A DNA stretch of 64,000 nt from JAUPVO01 sp964420875. Lineage in GTDB: Bacteria; Patescibacteriota; Minisyncoccia; Phycocordibacterales; UBA5272. Shown here piece by piece: positions 42,375 to 51,004 of the stretch; within the stretch, counting starts at the first letter, position 1, and each line of letters opens with the position of its first letter. The notes beneath the pieces were generated by a model. That model was not told the DNA's origin. It saw only the letters and a program-made list of their open reading frames with translations, and ran no database searches. The position numbers and the translations under genes were made by a program. The DNA is taken from positions 87,373 to 151,372 of the forward strand of contig CAYQUK010000001.1 of the NCBI GenBank assembly GCA_964420875.1. Reading direction: 5' to 3'.

Positions 42375-42773
42375 ATGTCAACATCAAAATACATCGAAGG
42401 AATAGGTCGCCGCAAAACATCAGTAGCCAGAGTTCGTATAACTCCGTCTACAAAGATCACTTTTATGGTCAATGACAAGGAGGTAAAAGAGTACTTCCCA
42501 ACAAAAGAAATGCAAATGATTGCAGGTGAGGCTCTTCCAAAATCAGGAGTATCAACAACATTCTCTGTATCAGCACATGTTAATGGTGGCGGTATACATT
42601 CACAAGCAGAGGCGGTACGTCATGGTATGGCTCGTGCTATTGTGGCTCATGATTTAGAGCTTCGTTCTACTCTAAAGAAAATCGGATTCCTTAAACGTGA
42701 TCCTCGTGCAAAAGAGAGAAAGAAACCAGGATTGAAAAAAGCTCGCAAGGCACCAACTTGGTCAAAACGCTAG
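42375..42773 (+). CDS. rpsI: Ribosomal protein uS9
   Basis: 132 residues; YIEGIGRRKTSVARVRI at the start, GGGIHSQAEAVRHGMARA and the C-terminal KKARKAPTWSKR, which reaches the P-site tRNA. Last gene of the ribosomal block. Confidence 0.98.
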   Translation: MSTSKYIEGIGRRKTSVARVRITPSTKITFMVNDKEVKEYFPTKEMQMIAGEALPKSGVSTTFSVSAHVNGGGIHSQAEAVRHGMARAIVAHDLELRSTLKKIGFLKRDPRAKERKKPGLKKARKAPTWSKR

Positions 42774-42789
42774 TCCAAAGTCTACAAAA

Positions 42790-42815
42790 CAAAAACTCCC
42801 GTACGGGAGTTTTTG
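42790..42815 (+). terminator. Terminator of the ribosomal protein block
   Basis: A perfect 26-nt palindrome, half-site CAAAAACTCCCGT, 16 nt after rpsI. Confidence 0.9.
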
Positions 42816-42851
42816 TTTTTACTGTAGTTAATTTTTGTGTTAATATGTTTG

Positions 42852-42969
42852 CATCGCTGGTTAATTCCCTGTCGGCGATGACTTGGAACTCTCCTCAGGG
42901 TAACGAAAGTTAATCCAAGTTTTCCTCCAGGCTGGCTCGAACTAATCCTCCGATCGCCAGCCTTTTTTT
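42852..42969 (+). ncRNA. Candidate structured RNA C of about 118 nt
   Basis: TTTACT (42818-42823), 17 nt and TAATAT (42841-42846) would start transcription at about 42852. Three hairpins follow in order: CATCGC/GCGATG (42852-42857 with 42875-42880), ACTTGGA/TCCAAGT (42881-42887 with 42914-42920, with an inner ACT/AGT), and the terminator GGCTGGC/GCCAGCC (42930-42936 with 42956-42962) plus T7. The loop string CCCTG in hairpin 1 can pair with CAGGG in hairpin 2, which would form a long-range pairing. It lies between two terminators and before the grpE promoter, so it is an independent unit. No known family recognised. Confidence 0.6.
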
Positions 42970-42973
42970 ATGC

Positions 42974-43002
42974 TTGACATGAAACCATGTTTTGTATATA
43001 AA
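42974..43002 (+). promoter_or_regulatory. Promoter of grpE
   Basis: TTGACA (42974-42979), 17 nt, TATAAA (42997-43002), ending 8 nt before the grpE ATG. No CIRCE-like inverted repeat is seen here, so HrcA control is not evident. Confidence 0.85.
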
Positions 43003-43010
43003 TAATACAT

Positions 43011-43547
43011 ATGAATGAAGATGATGTTGTTTTTGAAGATTTGGATGAAAGTGGTGAGGAGAGCCTAAAAGTCTCTGTCGCTAAATTGAAAGAGAAAATC
43101 AAGAAACTGCAAGAGGAAAAGGCAGAGTATCTGTCTGGCTGGCAACGTGCTCAGGCTGACTATGCCAATAGAGAAAAAGAGATAACACGCGAAAAAGCTG
43201 AAATTGGTAAATACGCTATTAAAAAGTTCGTAATGGATTTACTCCCAGTTCTCGATACTTATGATGCTGCACGCAGCAACCAGGCTGCTTGGGAGGCAGT
43301 GGATGCTAATTGGCGTGGGGGTATCGAGTATATATTTAAAACCTTTGAGGATAAGCTGGCCGGTGAAGGTCTCGAGGCATTTGGTGCAGTAGGTGAAGCA
43401 TATGACGCGAACCTCCATGAGGCTCTTGAGAGTATAGAAACAAGTGATGAGAATCAAAATGAGAAGATATCCCAAGTAATTATGCGTGGATACAAACTGA
43501 ATGGCATGATAGTGAGGCCAGCAAAAGTGAAGGTCTATAAAAAATAA
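43011..43547 (+). CDS. grpE: Nucleotide exchange factor GrpE
   Basis: 178 residues. N-terminal acidic part and long coiled coil (KLKEKIKKLQEEKAEYLSGW), then the beta domain with HEALESIETSDENQNEKISQ and GYKLNGMIVRPAKVKV. Releases ADP from DnaK. In the order grpE - small gene - dnaK - dnaJ. Confidence 0.96.
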   Translation: MNEDDVVFEDLDESGEESLKVSVAKLKEKIKKLQEEKAEYLSGWQRAQADYANREKEITREKAEIGKYAIKKFVMDLLPVLDTYDAARSNQAAWEAVDANWRGGIEYIFKTFEDKLAGEGLEAFGAVGEAYDANLHEALESIETSDENQNEKISQVIMRGYKLNGMIVRPAKVKVYKK

Positions 43548-43819
43548 TGCAAATCATAATACAGAAAAAATATATAGTGGCATATGAAATAGCAGAAAAT
43601 ATATTTGCTGTATTTTTGGTGATTGTAAATTTTGTATTTAATATAGTCCAAAAAGTAAGAGACAGCGTTGATGAAATTGTAAAATATGTAAAGAATATTT
43701 TCACAAAGTTTAAACAAGTTGCATTAGGTGTAAATAATAATTTTAATTACAAAAGAGTTGCTGTTAAGAGTGATTTTATAATATATTCTAACTTGCTAGC
43801 ACCACCGGCGAGACCGTAA
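43547..43819 (+). CDS. Small protein between grpE and dnaK, unknown
   Basis: 90 residues, start ATG overlapping the grpE stop (TAATG). Hydrophobic helix at about 17-35 (IFAVFLVIVNFVFNIV), then a basic amphipathic part ending LAPPARP. AT-rich. No family recognised; the overlap and spacing suggest it is real and cotranscribed with the chaperone genes. Confidence 0.55.
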   Translation: MQIIIQKKYIVAYEIAENIFAVFLVIVNFVFNIVQKVRDSVDEIVKYVKNIFTKFKQVALGVNNNFNYKRVAVKSDFIIYSNLLAPPARP

Positions 43820-43871
43820 TTTTACTTATCAAAGTTCGTCTTAATAAATATAAATTTAAACAAATAAAAAC

Positions 43872-45746
43872 ATGGCAAAAATAATAGGAATAGACTTGGG
43901 AACAACCAACTCAGCGGTAGCGATAATGGAAGGAGGTGTACCAAAAATAATCGAGAACATCGAAGGTTCACGTACTACTCCATCAGTAGTGAGTGTATCT
44001 AAAAACGGTGAGCGTACAGTGGGAGCACTTGCAAAGCGTCAAGCAGTGATGAATCCAAAAGACACTATCTATGGTGTAAAGAGATACATGGGTCATACAT
44101 TTTCTGACAAAGAAGTAAGTGATGACATCGGACGTGTGTCATATGAGGTAAAGTCTGGACCAAACAACAGTGTGTTAGTGGTTCTCGGTGGAAAAGATAT
44201 GAGACCAGAGGAGGTGTCAGCAATGATATTACAAAAGATAAAGGCAGACGTGGAGGCAAAGACAGGTGAAAAAGTCACCGAGGCTGTGATCACAGTGCCT
44301 GCATATTTTAACGATACACAGCGTCAGGCAACAAAGGACGCTGGAGCGATAGCGGGGTTAGATGTTAAACGCATCATCAATGAACCTACAGCTGCAGCTC
44401 TTGCCTATGGATTCGACAAAAAAGCAAATGAAAAGTTGGCGGTGTATGACTTCGGAGGAGGTACATTTGATATATCGATACTCGAGGTGGGTGATGGGGT
44501 GGTGGAGGTAAAAGCTACAGGTGGAGACAGTCATCTCGGAGGTCGTGATATAGATCAGGAGATAGTTGCATATATCAAAGATCAATTTAAAAAAGAAACT
44601 GGTATAGACCTAACCAGTGACAGTCTAGCAATGCAAAGACTGGATGAGTCCGCAGAAAAAGCAAAGCACGAGCTGTCTACTCAGGTGGAGAGCAAGATAT
44701 TCTTGCCGTACATTTCAGTTGGTGCTGAGGGACCAAAGAATCTTGATGTGACCATCACTCGCGCACAACTGGAGAATATCGCTAGACCATTTGTAGAGAG
44801 GTCAATCAAAATCACAGAGCAAGTTTTGAAAGATTCTAATTTTTCAAAATCTGACATCAACGAGATCATAATGGTGGGAGGTCAGACACGTATGCCAATG
44901 ATAGTTGAGGCTGTGAAGGCGTTGTTTGGTAAAGAGCCAAATAGATCTGTAAATCCAGATGAAGTAGTAGCCCTCGGTGCAGCTGTTCAAGCTGGAGTGT
45001 TACAAGGTGATGTGAAAGATGTATTACTACTCGATGTTATACCATTGTCACTCGGTATCGAGACTATGGGTAACGTTGCAACAAAGCTTGTTGAGAAAAA
45101 TAGTACAATACCAACATCTCGCTCACAAACATTCTCTACAGCAGCCGATAATCAGACTAGTGTTGAGATACATATAGTCCAAGGTGAACGCGCAATGGCA
45201 CCGGACAACAAGTCGCTCGGTAGATTTATCCTTGATGGTATACCACCAGCTCCACGTGGAGTTCCACAAGTTGAGGTTACATTTGATGTAGATGCAAATG
45301 GAATCTTGAATGTAAAAGCAAAAGATAAAACAAGTGGCAAAGAGCAATCGATCAGAGTAGAGGCATCGTCTGGTCTTTCAAAAGAAGAAATAGCAAAGAT
45401 GCAAGCTGATGCAGAAGCCAATGCCGCAGAAGATGAAAAGAAACGTGAAGCAGCAGAATCTAAAAACATTGCTGATCAATTAATTCATACTGCTGAGAAA
45501 GCATTAAAAGATGCAGAGGGAAAAATCAGTGATGATATTAAAAAAGAAGTTATGGATAAAATATCAGAACTCAAATCTGCAAAAGACACCAATGATGTTG
45601 AGAAGATCAAATCAGCTAGTGATGCACTCAACACATCAATGATGAAAATCGGTGAAGCTATGAAGACAGCAAATGAGCAAGCAACTCCAAATGCTGAACC
45701 ACAGGCAGAATCAAATCCTGAAGAGGGTAGTGAGGAGAATAAGTAA
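43872..45746 (+). CDS. dnaK: Chaperone DnaK (Hsp70)
   Basis: 624 residues. IGIDLGTTNSAVAIM at the start, AVYDFGGGTFDISILEV, the linker DVLLLDVIPLSLGIET and a substrate-binding domain ending in an acidic/Asn tail (PEEGSEENK). ATP-driven folding with DnaJ and GrpE. Confidence 0.99.
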   Translation: MAKIIGIDLGTTNSAVAIMEGGVPKIIENIEGSRTTPSVVSVSKNGERTVGALAKRQAVMNPKDTIYGVKRYMGHTFSDKEVSDDIGRVSYEVKSGPNNSVLVVLGGKDMRPEEVSAMILQKIKADVEAKTGEKVTEAVITVPAYFNDTQRQATKDAGAIAGLDVKRIINEPTAAALAYGFDKKANEKLAVYDFGGGTFDISILEVGDGVVEVKATGGDSHLGGRDIDQEIVAYIKDQFKKETGIDLTSDSLAMQRLDESAEKAKHELSTQVESKIFLPYISVGAEGPKNLDVTITRAQLENIARPFVERSIKITEQVLKDSNFSKSDINEIIMVGGQTRMPMIVEAVKALFGKEPNRSVNPDEVVALGAAVQAGVLQGDVKDVLLLDVIPLSLGIETMGNVATKLVEKNSTIPTSRSQTFSTAADNQTSVEIHIVQGERAMAPDNKSLGRFILDGIPPAPRGVPQVEVTFDVDANGILNVKAKDKTSGKEQSIRVEASSGLSKEEIAKMQADAEANAAEDEKKREAAESKNIADQLIHTAEKALKDAEGKISDDIKKEVMDKISELKSAKDTNDVEKIKSASDALNTSMMKIGEAMKTANEQATPNAEPQAESNPEEGSEENK

Positions 45747-45770
45747 ATAATCTTTAAGAAAATAGTGGAA

Positions 45771-45809
45771 CAAAGCCGGTTGCGTACGCAACCGGCTTTG
45801 TGTTATATT
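45771..45809 (+). terminator. 30-nt palindrome terminator merged with the dnaJ -10 box
   Basis: 45771-45800 is a perfect palindrome (half-site CAAAGCCGGTTGCGT). TATATT at 45804-45809 follows at once and ends 10 nt before the dnaJ ATG, giving a compact terminator-promoter unit. Confidence 0.82.
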
Positions 45810-45819
45810 TCATCTTAAT

Positions 45820-46914
45820 ATGGCTAAAAAAGATCATTATTCAACACTTGGGGTCACAAAATCAGCCAGTAAAGAGGAGATTAAAAAGGCTTTTTACAAA
45901 CTGGCCGGTAAACATCATCCAGACAAGGGTGGTGATGAGGCAAAATTCAAAGAGGTTAATGAGGCCTATCAGATACTGAGTGACGATAAAAAGAGAAAAG
46001 AGTATGACATGTATGGTGAGAGTTTTTCTCATTCTAATCCTGGTGCAAATCATGGAGCTGGATTCGGAGGGTTTGGTGGTTTTGATCCATCGCAATTTGG
46101 TGGTGATATGCAGTTTGATTTTGGTGATCTCGGTGACATATTTGGAGATATGTTTTCTGGTTTTGGGTATGAAGGAGGAGCTAGGTCAAGAAGGGGGCGT
46201 GACATGTCTCTCGAGATAGAGATACCTTTTGCTGAAAGTGTTTTTGGTACAGAAAGAAAAGTTTTGATATCAAAAGTTTCAAAATGTAAAACCTGTAACG
46301 CTACAGGGGGAAAACCTGGAGCAGGTACAAAGACCTGTGAGACCTGTAATGGTAAAGGAAAAATACATGAAACCAGAAAGACATTCATGGGGGCATTTCA
46401 AACTGTAAAGAATTGTGATGTTTGTGAAGGTGTTGGGTCTGTTCCAAAAGAAAGCTGCAGTGACTGCAAGGGTGCCGGAGTTAAGCAGGTACGTGAAGAA
46501 ATAACCATAAACATACCAGCTGGGATCAATAACGGAGAAATGATTAAAATGGCTGGACAAGGAGAGGCTGTGAAGTCTGCAGAGGCGGGAGATTTATTTG
46601 TTAAGATAAGGGTCCAATCTGATAAAAATTGGCACAGAGAGGGATATGATCTTGTCATCAATCACAAAATAAAACTATCAGATGCCTTGTTGGGTAAAAA
46701 AGAAAATCTATTTGGTATAGATGGGGAAATTTCTTTTGAAATACCGGCCGGTGTTAGTATAGGTGAAGCGATAAGGATTGTTGGACGCGGTGTGCCAAAC
46801 ACTAACAAGAGAAACAGAGGTGATGTTATTGTTAGATTGATAATTGAGCTACCAAAAAAGCTTTCTAAAAAAGCTAAAACCTTGGTTGAAGAGTTGAAAG
46901 AAGAGGGTGTTTAG
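45820..46914 (+). CDS. dnaJ: Chaperone DnaJ
   Basis: 364 residues. J domain with HPD (KHHPDKGGDEAKFKEVNEAY), Gly/Phe-rich linker (GFGGFGGFDPSQFGGDM), four CxxCxGxG-type zinc repeats (CKTCNATGG, CETCNGKG, CDVCEGVG, CSDCKGAG) and C-terminal substrate domains. Type I Hsp40. Confidence 0.97.
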   Translation: MAKKDHYSTLGVTKSASKEEIKKAFYKLAGKHHPDKGGDEAKFKEVNEAYQILSDDKKRKEYDMYGESFSHSNPGANHGAGFGGFGGFDPSQFGGDMQFDFGDLGDIFGDMFSGFGYEGGARSRRGRDMSLEIEIPFAESVFGTERKVLISKVSKCKTCNATGGKPGAGTKTCETCNGKGKIHETRKTFMGAFQTVKNCDVCEGVGSVPKESCSDCKGAGVKQVREEITINIPAGINNGEMIKMAGQGEAVKSAEAGDLFVKIRVQSDKNWHREGYDLVINHKIKLSDALLGKKENLFGIDGEISFEIPAGVSIGEAIRIVGRGVPNTNKRNRGDVIVRLIIELPKKLSKKAKTLVEELKEEGV

Positions 46915-46964
46915 TATTGCTATCCACAACTATAGAAACTGTCACCGTGATACAATTGAGTGAC

Positions 46965-48092
46965 ATGAAAACAAAAGTATCTTCAAATACAAAATCTAAT
47001 TTTTCCTTATCAGCATTATTAACATACCTGTTTGCACTAACACCTGTGATACTCACTAGTGCATATGTGCCTCAAAATACTTTCCCACACTGGGCAGTTA
47101 CTATTTGTGTAGCAAGTATTGTTTTTCTTATTTCTTCAATTGTTATTCTTTATGGCAGCATAAAAAACAAGTCCTACGGGGGTAACGTTCTGCTTCCTAT
47201 ATTGACTGTAGTATTGGGTGCGGTTTCTATATACACATATGTGCTGGAGACTACACTACCTTATTCATTTGTTTTGTTTGGAAAAGGTATATCACCAGTG
47301 AGTGTTGCGGCTATAGTGAGTTTAGCCCCTATCATATATCTAGCCTCTGTATTGAGAGATAAAGCTCGCCTAGTTATGATAGCTAGTGCCTTTGTCGCGG
47401 CCGGTCTGCCATTCCTATTTTCTGTAATATCTAGAAGTATTTCAAATATAACTGATGTCGTTGCAGCATTATTACAGCCAGTTATATCTTTCGATACAAT
47501 ATACGCGTATCCATTCTGGTATGCTGCTTCTGTATTGTTTGGTCTGGTATTAGGTTTCTTGTTCGAGTCTAGAAAGATAAATGTGCTAAATATCTCAATG
47601 TTAACAAAAATAACCGCTGTTGTATTGGTATGTATTTCAGCTGGTTGGGTTGCTCATAACAGTATCAGATTAATAGCTGGCACATACTATGTAAAAGCTT
47701 ATAATGCAGCATCAGCTAATGAGCTAGTTATAGCAGAATCTAATCTCAAAAAAGCTATATCTATTGCGCCATTTGATGTTTATTATTTAGGTCTCGTTGA
47801 TATAGATCTCGCAAAGTTGCAATCAGCTAATGCTTCTACTTCTGAACAAGAGATAGCAGATAGACTGACAACTATGACACAAAATGCACAGTCAGCATTT
47901 GTTTATGATCCATCTAACAATTTACCACTATTCTATCTATACAATATTTACAAGATGATAGGGCTGACAGATCAGGAGGAGTTGGTGTTAAATGAATTAT
48001 CTGTAAGATTGCCAGATAATGCGGAGGTACAAGGTCTTTTAAAAGATTTACAAGCCGCTAAAGCGAAAGCTTCATCTACTAAATCAAATTAA
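46965..48092 (+). CDS. Polytopic membrane protein with C-terminal TPR-like tail
   Basis: 375 residues from the ATG at 46965 (TACAAT ends about 8 nt upstream). About eight hydrophobic helices to residue 240, then a soluble helical tail (about 245-375) of TPR character (ANELVIAESNLKKAISIAPF, QSAFVYDPSNNLPLFYLYNI). Resembles membrane proteins linked to glycan export or O-antigen-type ligases, but the ligase signature is not seen. Unknown role. Confidence 0.7.
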   Translation: MKTKVSSNTKSNFSLSALLTYLFALTPVILTSAYVPQNTFPHWAVTICVASIVFLISSIVILYGSIKNKSYGGNVLLPILTVVLGAVSIYTYVLETTLPYSFVLFGKGISPVSVAAIVSLAPIIYLASVLRDKARLVMIASAFVAAGLPFLFSVISRSISNITDVVAALLQPVISFDTIYAYPFWYAASVLFGLVLGFLFESRKINVLNISMLTKITAVVLVCISAGWVAHNSIRLIAGTYYVKAYNAASANELVIAESNLKKAISIAPFDVYYLGLVDIDLAKLQSANASTSEQEIADRLTTMTQNAQSAFVYDPSNNLPLFYLYNIYKMIGLTDQEELVLNELSVRLPDNAEVQGLLKDLQAAKAKASSTKSN

Positions 48093-48102
48093 AAAGTTTG
48101 CA

Positions 48103-48149
48103 AACAGAAAAAAGAGTCTGCTCGCGCAGACTCTTTTTTCTGTTATAAT
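48103..48149 (+). terminator. Terminator merged with the trpS -10 box
   Basis: Arms AACAGAAAAAAGAGTCTGC (48103-48121) and its complement (48126-48144) around TCGC; the last T begins TATAAT (48144-48149), which ends 6 nt before the trpS ATG. Confidence 0.87.
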
Positions 48150-48155
48150 ATATTG

Positions 48156-49169
48156 ATGAACAAAAAGATATTAGTATCAGGAATCAAACCTACAGGAGAT
48201 TTTCATTTCGGTAATTATTTTGGAGCAATGAGACAAAATATTGAATTATCAAATTCTGGCGACTATGATTCTTTTGTTTTTCTTGCTGACTATCACGCTC
48301 TCACGACTTTACATAGCTTTGACGATGCGCAAAAATTAGCTGACTATACATTAAAATCTGCAGCAGCCTATATCGCTTGTGGTCTTGATAGAAATCTACT
48401 CTTCAAACAATCTAGCGTTCCAGAACATGCCGAGCTTTCTTTGATATTTTCTAACCTGGTGACTATGCCTTATATGATGAGAGCGCACGCATTCAAAGAT
48501 CATGAAGCCAAGAACAAAGATGTAAATGTTGGTCTTTTTACATACCCTATACTCATGGCGGCAGATATATTGATATATGATGCCGACGTTGTCCCTGTCG
48601 GTAAAGATCAAAAGCAGCATATAGAGTATGCTAGAGACATAGCCGGTTATTTTAATAATTCTTATTTTAAAAATTCAGACATAGAATATTTTAAATTACC
48701 AAAAGAATTAATAATAGATGACGTAGGCATAATCCCTGGCATAGACGGACAAAAGATGAGCAAGAGTTATTTAAATCAAATAGATTTGTTTTGTGAAGAA
48801 GATGAATTAAAAAAGAAAATTATGAGTATAGTCACAGATAGTGCAGCGCCTGGAGATAAAAAGGATCCGGACACAAATAATATTTTTAATATACACAAAC
48901 ATTTTCTAAACAAAGATCAGGTTTTAGAGTTGAGGGCCAAATTTGAAAATGGTGGATATGGATACAAGGAAGCAAAAGAAGCTCTGTTTACTGCAGTTTT
49001 AGGTTGGAGAAAAGGGAAAATGGATATCTATAATGATTTGCTCAGTGACAAGTATGCTTTAGATATATTATTAGAAGAAAATGGTAAAAGGGTTAGAGCT
49101 GTCGCTCAGCAAAAAATAAAACAAATACGTGAAATAGTGGGACTGGACGTTAGCAAAAGTCCTCATTAA
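48156..49169 (+). CDS. trpS: Tryptophanyl-tRNA synthetase
   Basis: 337 residues from ATG 48156; a TTG three bases earlier is unnecessary. Class I motifs: SGIKPTGDFHFGNYFGA (HIGH equivalent) and GQKMSKSYLNQIDLF. GIIPGIDGQKMSKS is typical. Probably leaderless, given the TATAAT position. Confidence 0.96.
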   Translation: MNKKILVSGIKPTGDFHFGNYFGAMRQNIELSNSGDYDSFVFLADYHALTTLHSFDDAQKLADYTLKSAAAYIACGLDRNLLFKQSSVPEHAELSLIFSNLVTMPYMMRAHAFKDHEAKNKDVNVGLFTYPILMAADILIYDADVVPVGKDQKQHIEYARDIAGYFNNSYFKNSDIEYFKLPKELIIDDVGIIPGIDGQKMSKSYLNQIDLFCEEDELKKKIMSIVTDSAAPGDKKDPDTNNIFNIHKHFLNKDQVLELRAKFENGGYGYKEAKEALFTAVLGWRKGKMDIYNDLLSDKYALDILLEENGKRVRAVAQQKIKQIREIVGLDVSKSPH

Positions 49170-49212
49170 TTAGTTTTGTAAAAATTAACTTTTTTGTTAT
49201 AGTGTAATAACT

Positions 49213-49581
49213 ATGCGTATTTTTATAAAAGACTTATCAGCACATATTGGGAAAGAGGTGTCTGTAAATGGTTGGGTTGATATTAGACGTGACCAAGGGA
49301 AGCTGATATTTCTAGATTTGCGCGATATTACAGGCAAGGTGCAGGCTGTGGCATTGCCAGGATCAAACGCTATTCAAATGGCAGGCTGTGTGCGCCCTGA
49401 GTGGGTTATAAAGGTGCAAGCAAAGGTAAATGCGCGTCCAGAGAGGAATATTAAGGCTGGCGTACTAAATGGTGAGCTGGAGCTTGAATTATTATCAATA
49501 GAAGTTTTGAATGAGGCAGATACACCAGCTTTTGACATATCTACATCAGGTTTAGAGGTTAATGAGGAAGTTAGAATTTAA
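49213..49581 (+). pseudogene. aspS: Aspartyl-tRNA synthetase, anticodon-binding part (gene broken at the hinge)
   Basis: 122 residues covering the OB-fold anticodon-binding domain (GKEVSVNGWVDIRRDQGK, FLDLRDITGKVQAV) and ending EVNEEVRI with a TAA. In intact enzymes the hinge continues with KYRYLDLR and about ten more residues before the catalytic domain; this stretch is missing and the frame shifts. The -10 TATAGT (49198-49203) ends 9 nt before the ATG. It could be a deletion, an assembly error or a true two-piece enzyme. Confidence 0.85.
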
Positions 49582-49583
49582 AG

Positions 49584-50570
49584 ATGAGACATCGTGTTAT
49601 AAGGTTCATCAGTGACGAATTCGACAAGCAAAACTTTTTAGAAGTTGAGACGCCATTACTCACTAATCCGACCCCAGAGGGATCAAGAAGCTACGTCGTA
49701 CCGAGTAGGTTATGGAAGGGGTCATTCTATGCATTGCCACAGTCACCACAACAATATAAACAACTTTTAATGTCAGGTGGAGTAGATAGATATTTTCAAA
49801 TTGCAAAATGTATGCGTGATGAAGATGGACGAGGAGACAGACAGCCAGAGTTTACTCAGATGGACATGGAGATGAGCTTTGTCACGTCAGAGGAGGTACG
49901 CAAGATAAATGAAGATCTTTTGATAAAACTCGTTACAGAGCTTTTCCCAAATAAAAAGATACAAACCGTACCCTTCCCAGTGTTGACTTACAAGGAGGCA
50001 ATGGAAAAATACAACAGTGACAAACCAGATTTGCGAGAGGATAAAAACGATCCTGATTTGTTAGCATTTTGTTGGGTTATAGATTTTCCAATGTTCGAAC
50101 CTACTGGTGCTGATAATGTTGACGATACCGGCAGCTGGACTTTTACTCACAACCCATTTTCTCGTCCAATAGATGAACACATGAAGTGGTTACGTAACAA
50201 AACAAATATAGGAGAAATAATAACAACTCAATATGACGTGGCATTAAATGGTAGCGAGATAGGTGGTGGTAGTATACGCAACCATATGGCAGATGACTTG
50301 AGATCGACTCTCGAGATAATGGGGTACAGCGAAGAGAGGATAAGGCAAAACTTTGGACACATGTTAGAGGCATTTAGATCTGGTACTCCTCCGCATGGTG
50401 GTATCGCTTGGGGTCTTGATAGGTTACTAATGATACTGCTCAATGAGCCAAATATCCGTGAAGTTATGGCTTTCCCAAAGACAGGAGAAGGTAAAGACTT
50501 GTTAATGCAATCACCAGCGGCGACTTCTGAGAAACATTTAAAAGAATTAGGCTTACAAATAAAGGCTTAA
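49584..50570 (+). pseudogene. aspS: Aspartyl-tRNA synthetase, catalytic part (gene broken at the hinge)
   Basis: 328 residues in another frame from the first part. Class II motifs: TPEGSRSYVVPSRLWKG, FQIAKCMRDEDGRGDRQPEF (motif 2) and GIAWGLDRLLMILL (motif 3). The GAD insertion domain is absent and the active site otherwise looks whole. The three codons before this ATG in its own frame read Asn-Leu-Lys, fitting the expected hinge helix, which argues that a block of about 15 codons plus one base was lost. No Shine-Dalgarno precedes the ATG. Confidence 0.88.
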
Positions 50571-50628
50571 TCTGTTTCGAATATAATATCTATTGCATTT
50601 AAAATAATAAGAGTATACTTGTAAGTAT

Positions 50629-50976
50629 ATGATCAGAAATTTTATTTTAGCAGCTATAGCAATTGCTATCACTGTATATTTATTACCAGGTGCTGTTATT
50701 TCAGGGAATTATTTTGTCACATTAGGTTTGGTTACTTTGTTATTAGCTATAGTAAACGCTCTTATCAGACCCGTAGTGTCTTTTATAGCTATACCTATTA
50801 ATGTTTTGACATTGGGGCTTTTCTCAATAGTTATTAACGGTCTCATGATATGGATAGTTGATAGAGTGTTGTCAGGTTTTAGTATCAGTTCATTTGTTAC
50901 GGCTATTTTGTTCGGTATTGTGTTGTCTATCGTTAACTGGGGTCTGTCGTTATTTAAAAATAATGACGAGGACTAA
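50629..50976 (+). CDS. Four-helix membrane protein of the phage-holin-IV/YvlD type
   Basis: 115 residues with four hydrophobic helices; the motif ALIRPVVSFIAIPINVLTLG is characteristic of the family annotated as 4TMS phage holin superfamily IV (YvlD). The name comes from similarity and does not imply a phage. Core-like composition. Confidence 0.85.
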   Translation: MIRNFILAAIAIAITVYLLPGAVISGNYFVTLGLVTLLLAIVNALIRPVVSFIAIPINVLTLGLFSIVINGLMIWIVDRVLSGFSISSFVTAILFGIVLSIVNWGLSLFKNNDED

Positions 50977-51004
50977 TTATTAAAAATATTTAAAATAAAA
51001 AACT

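Noticed and set aside
43480..43717. Minus-strand ORFs opposite grpE and the 90-residue gene
   Set aside because: AT-rich antisense frames; the plus-strand gene has a coupled start.
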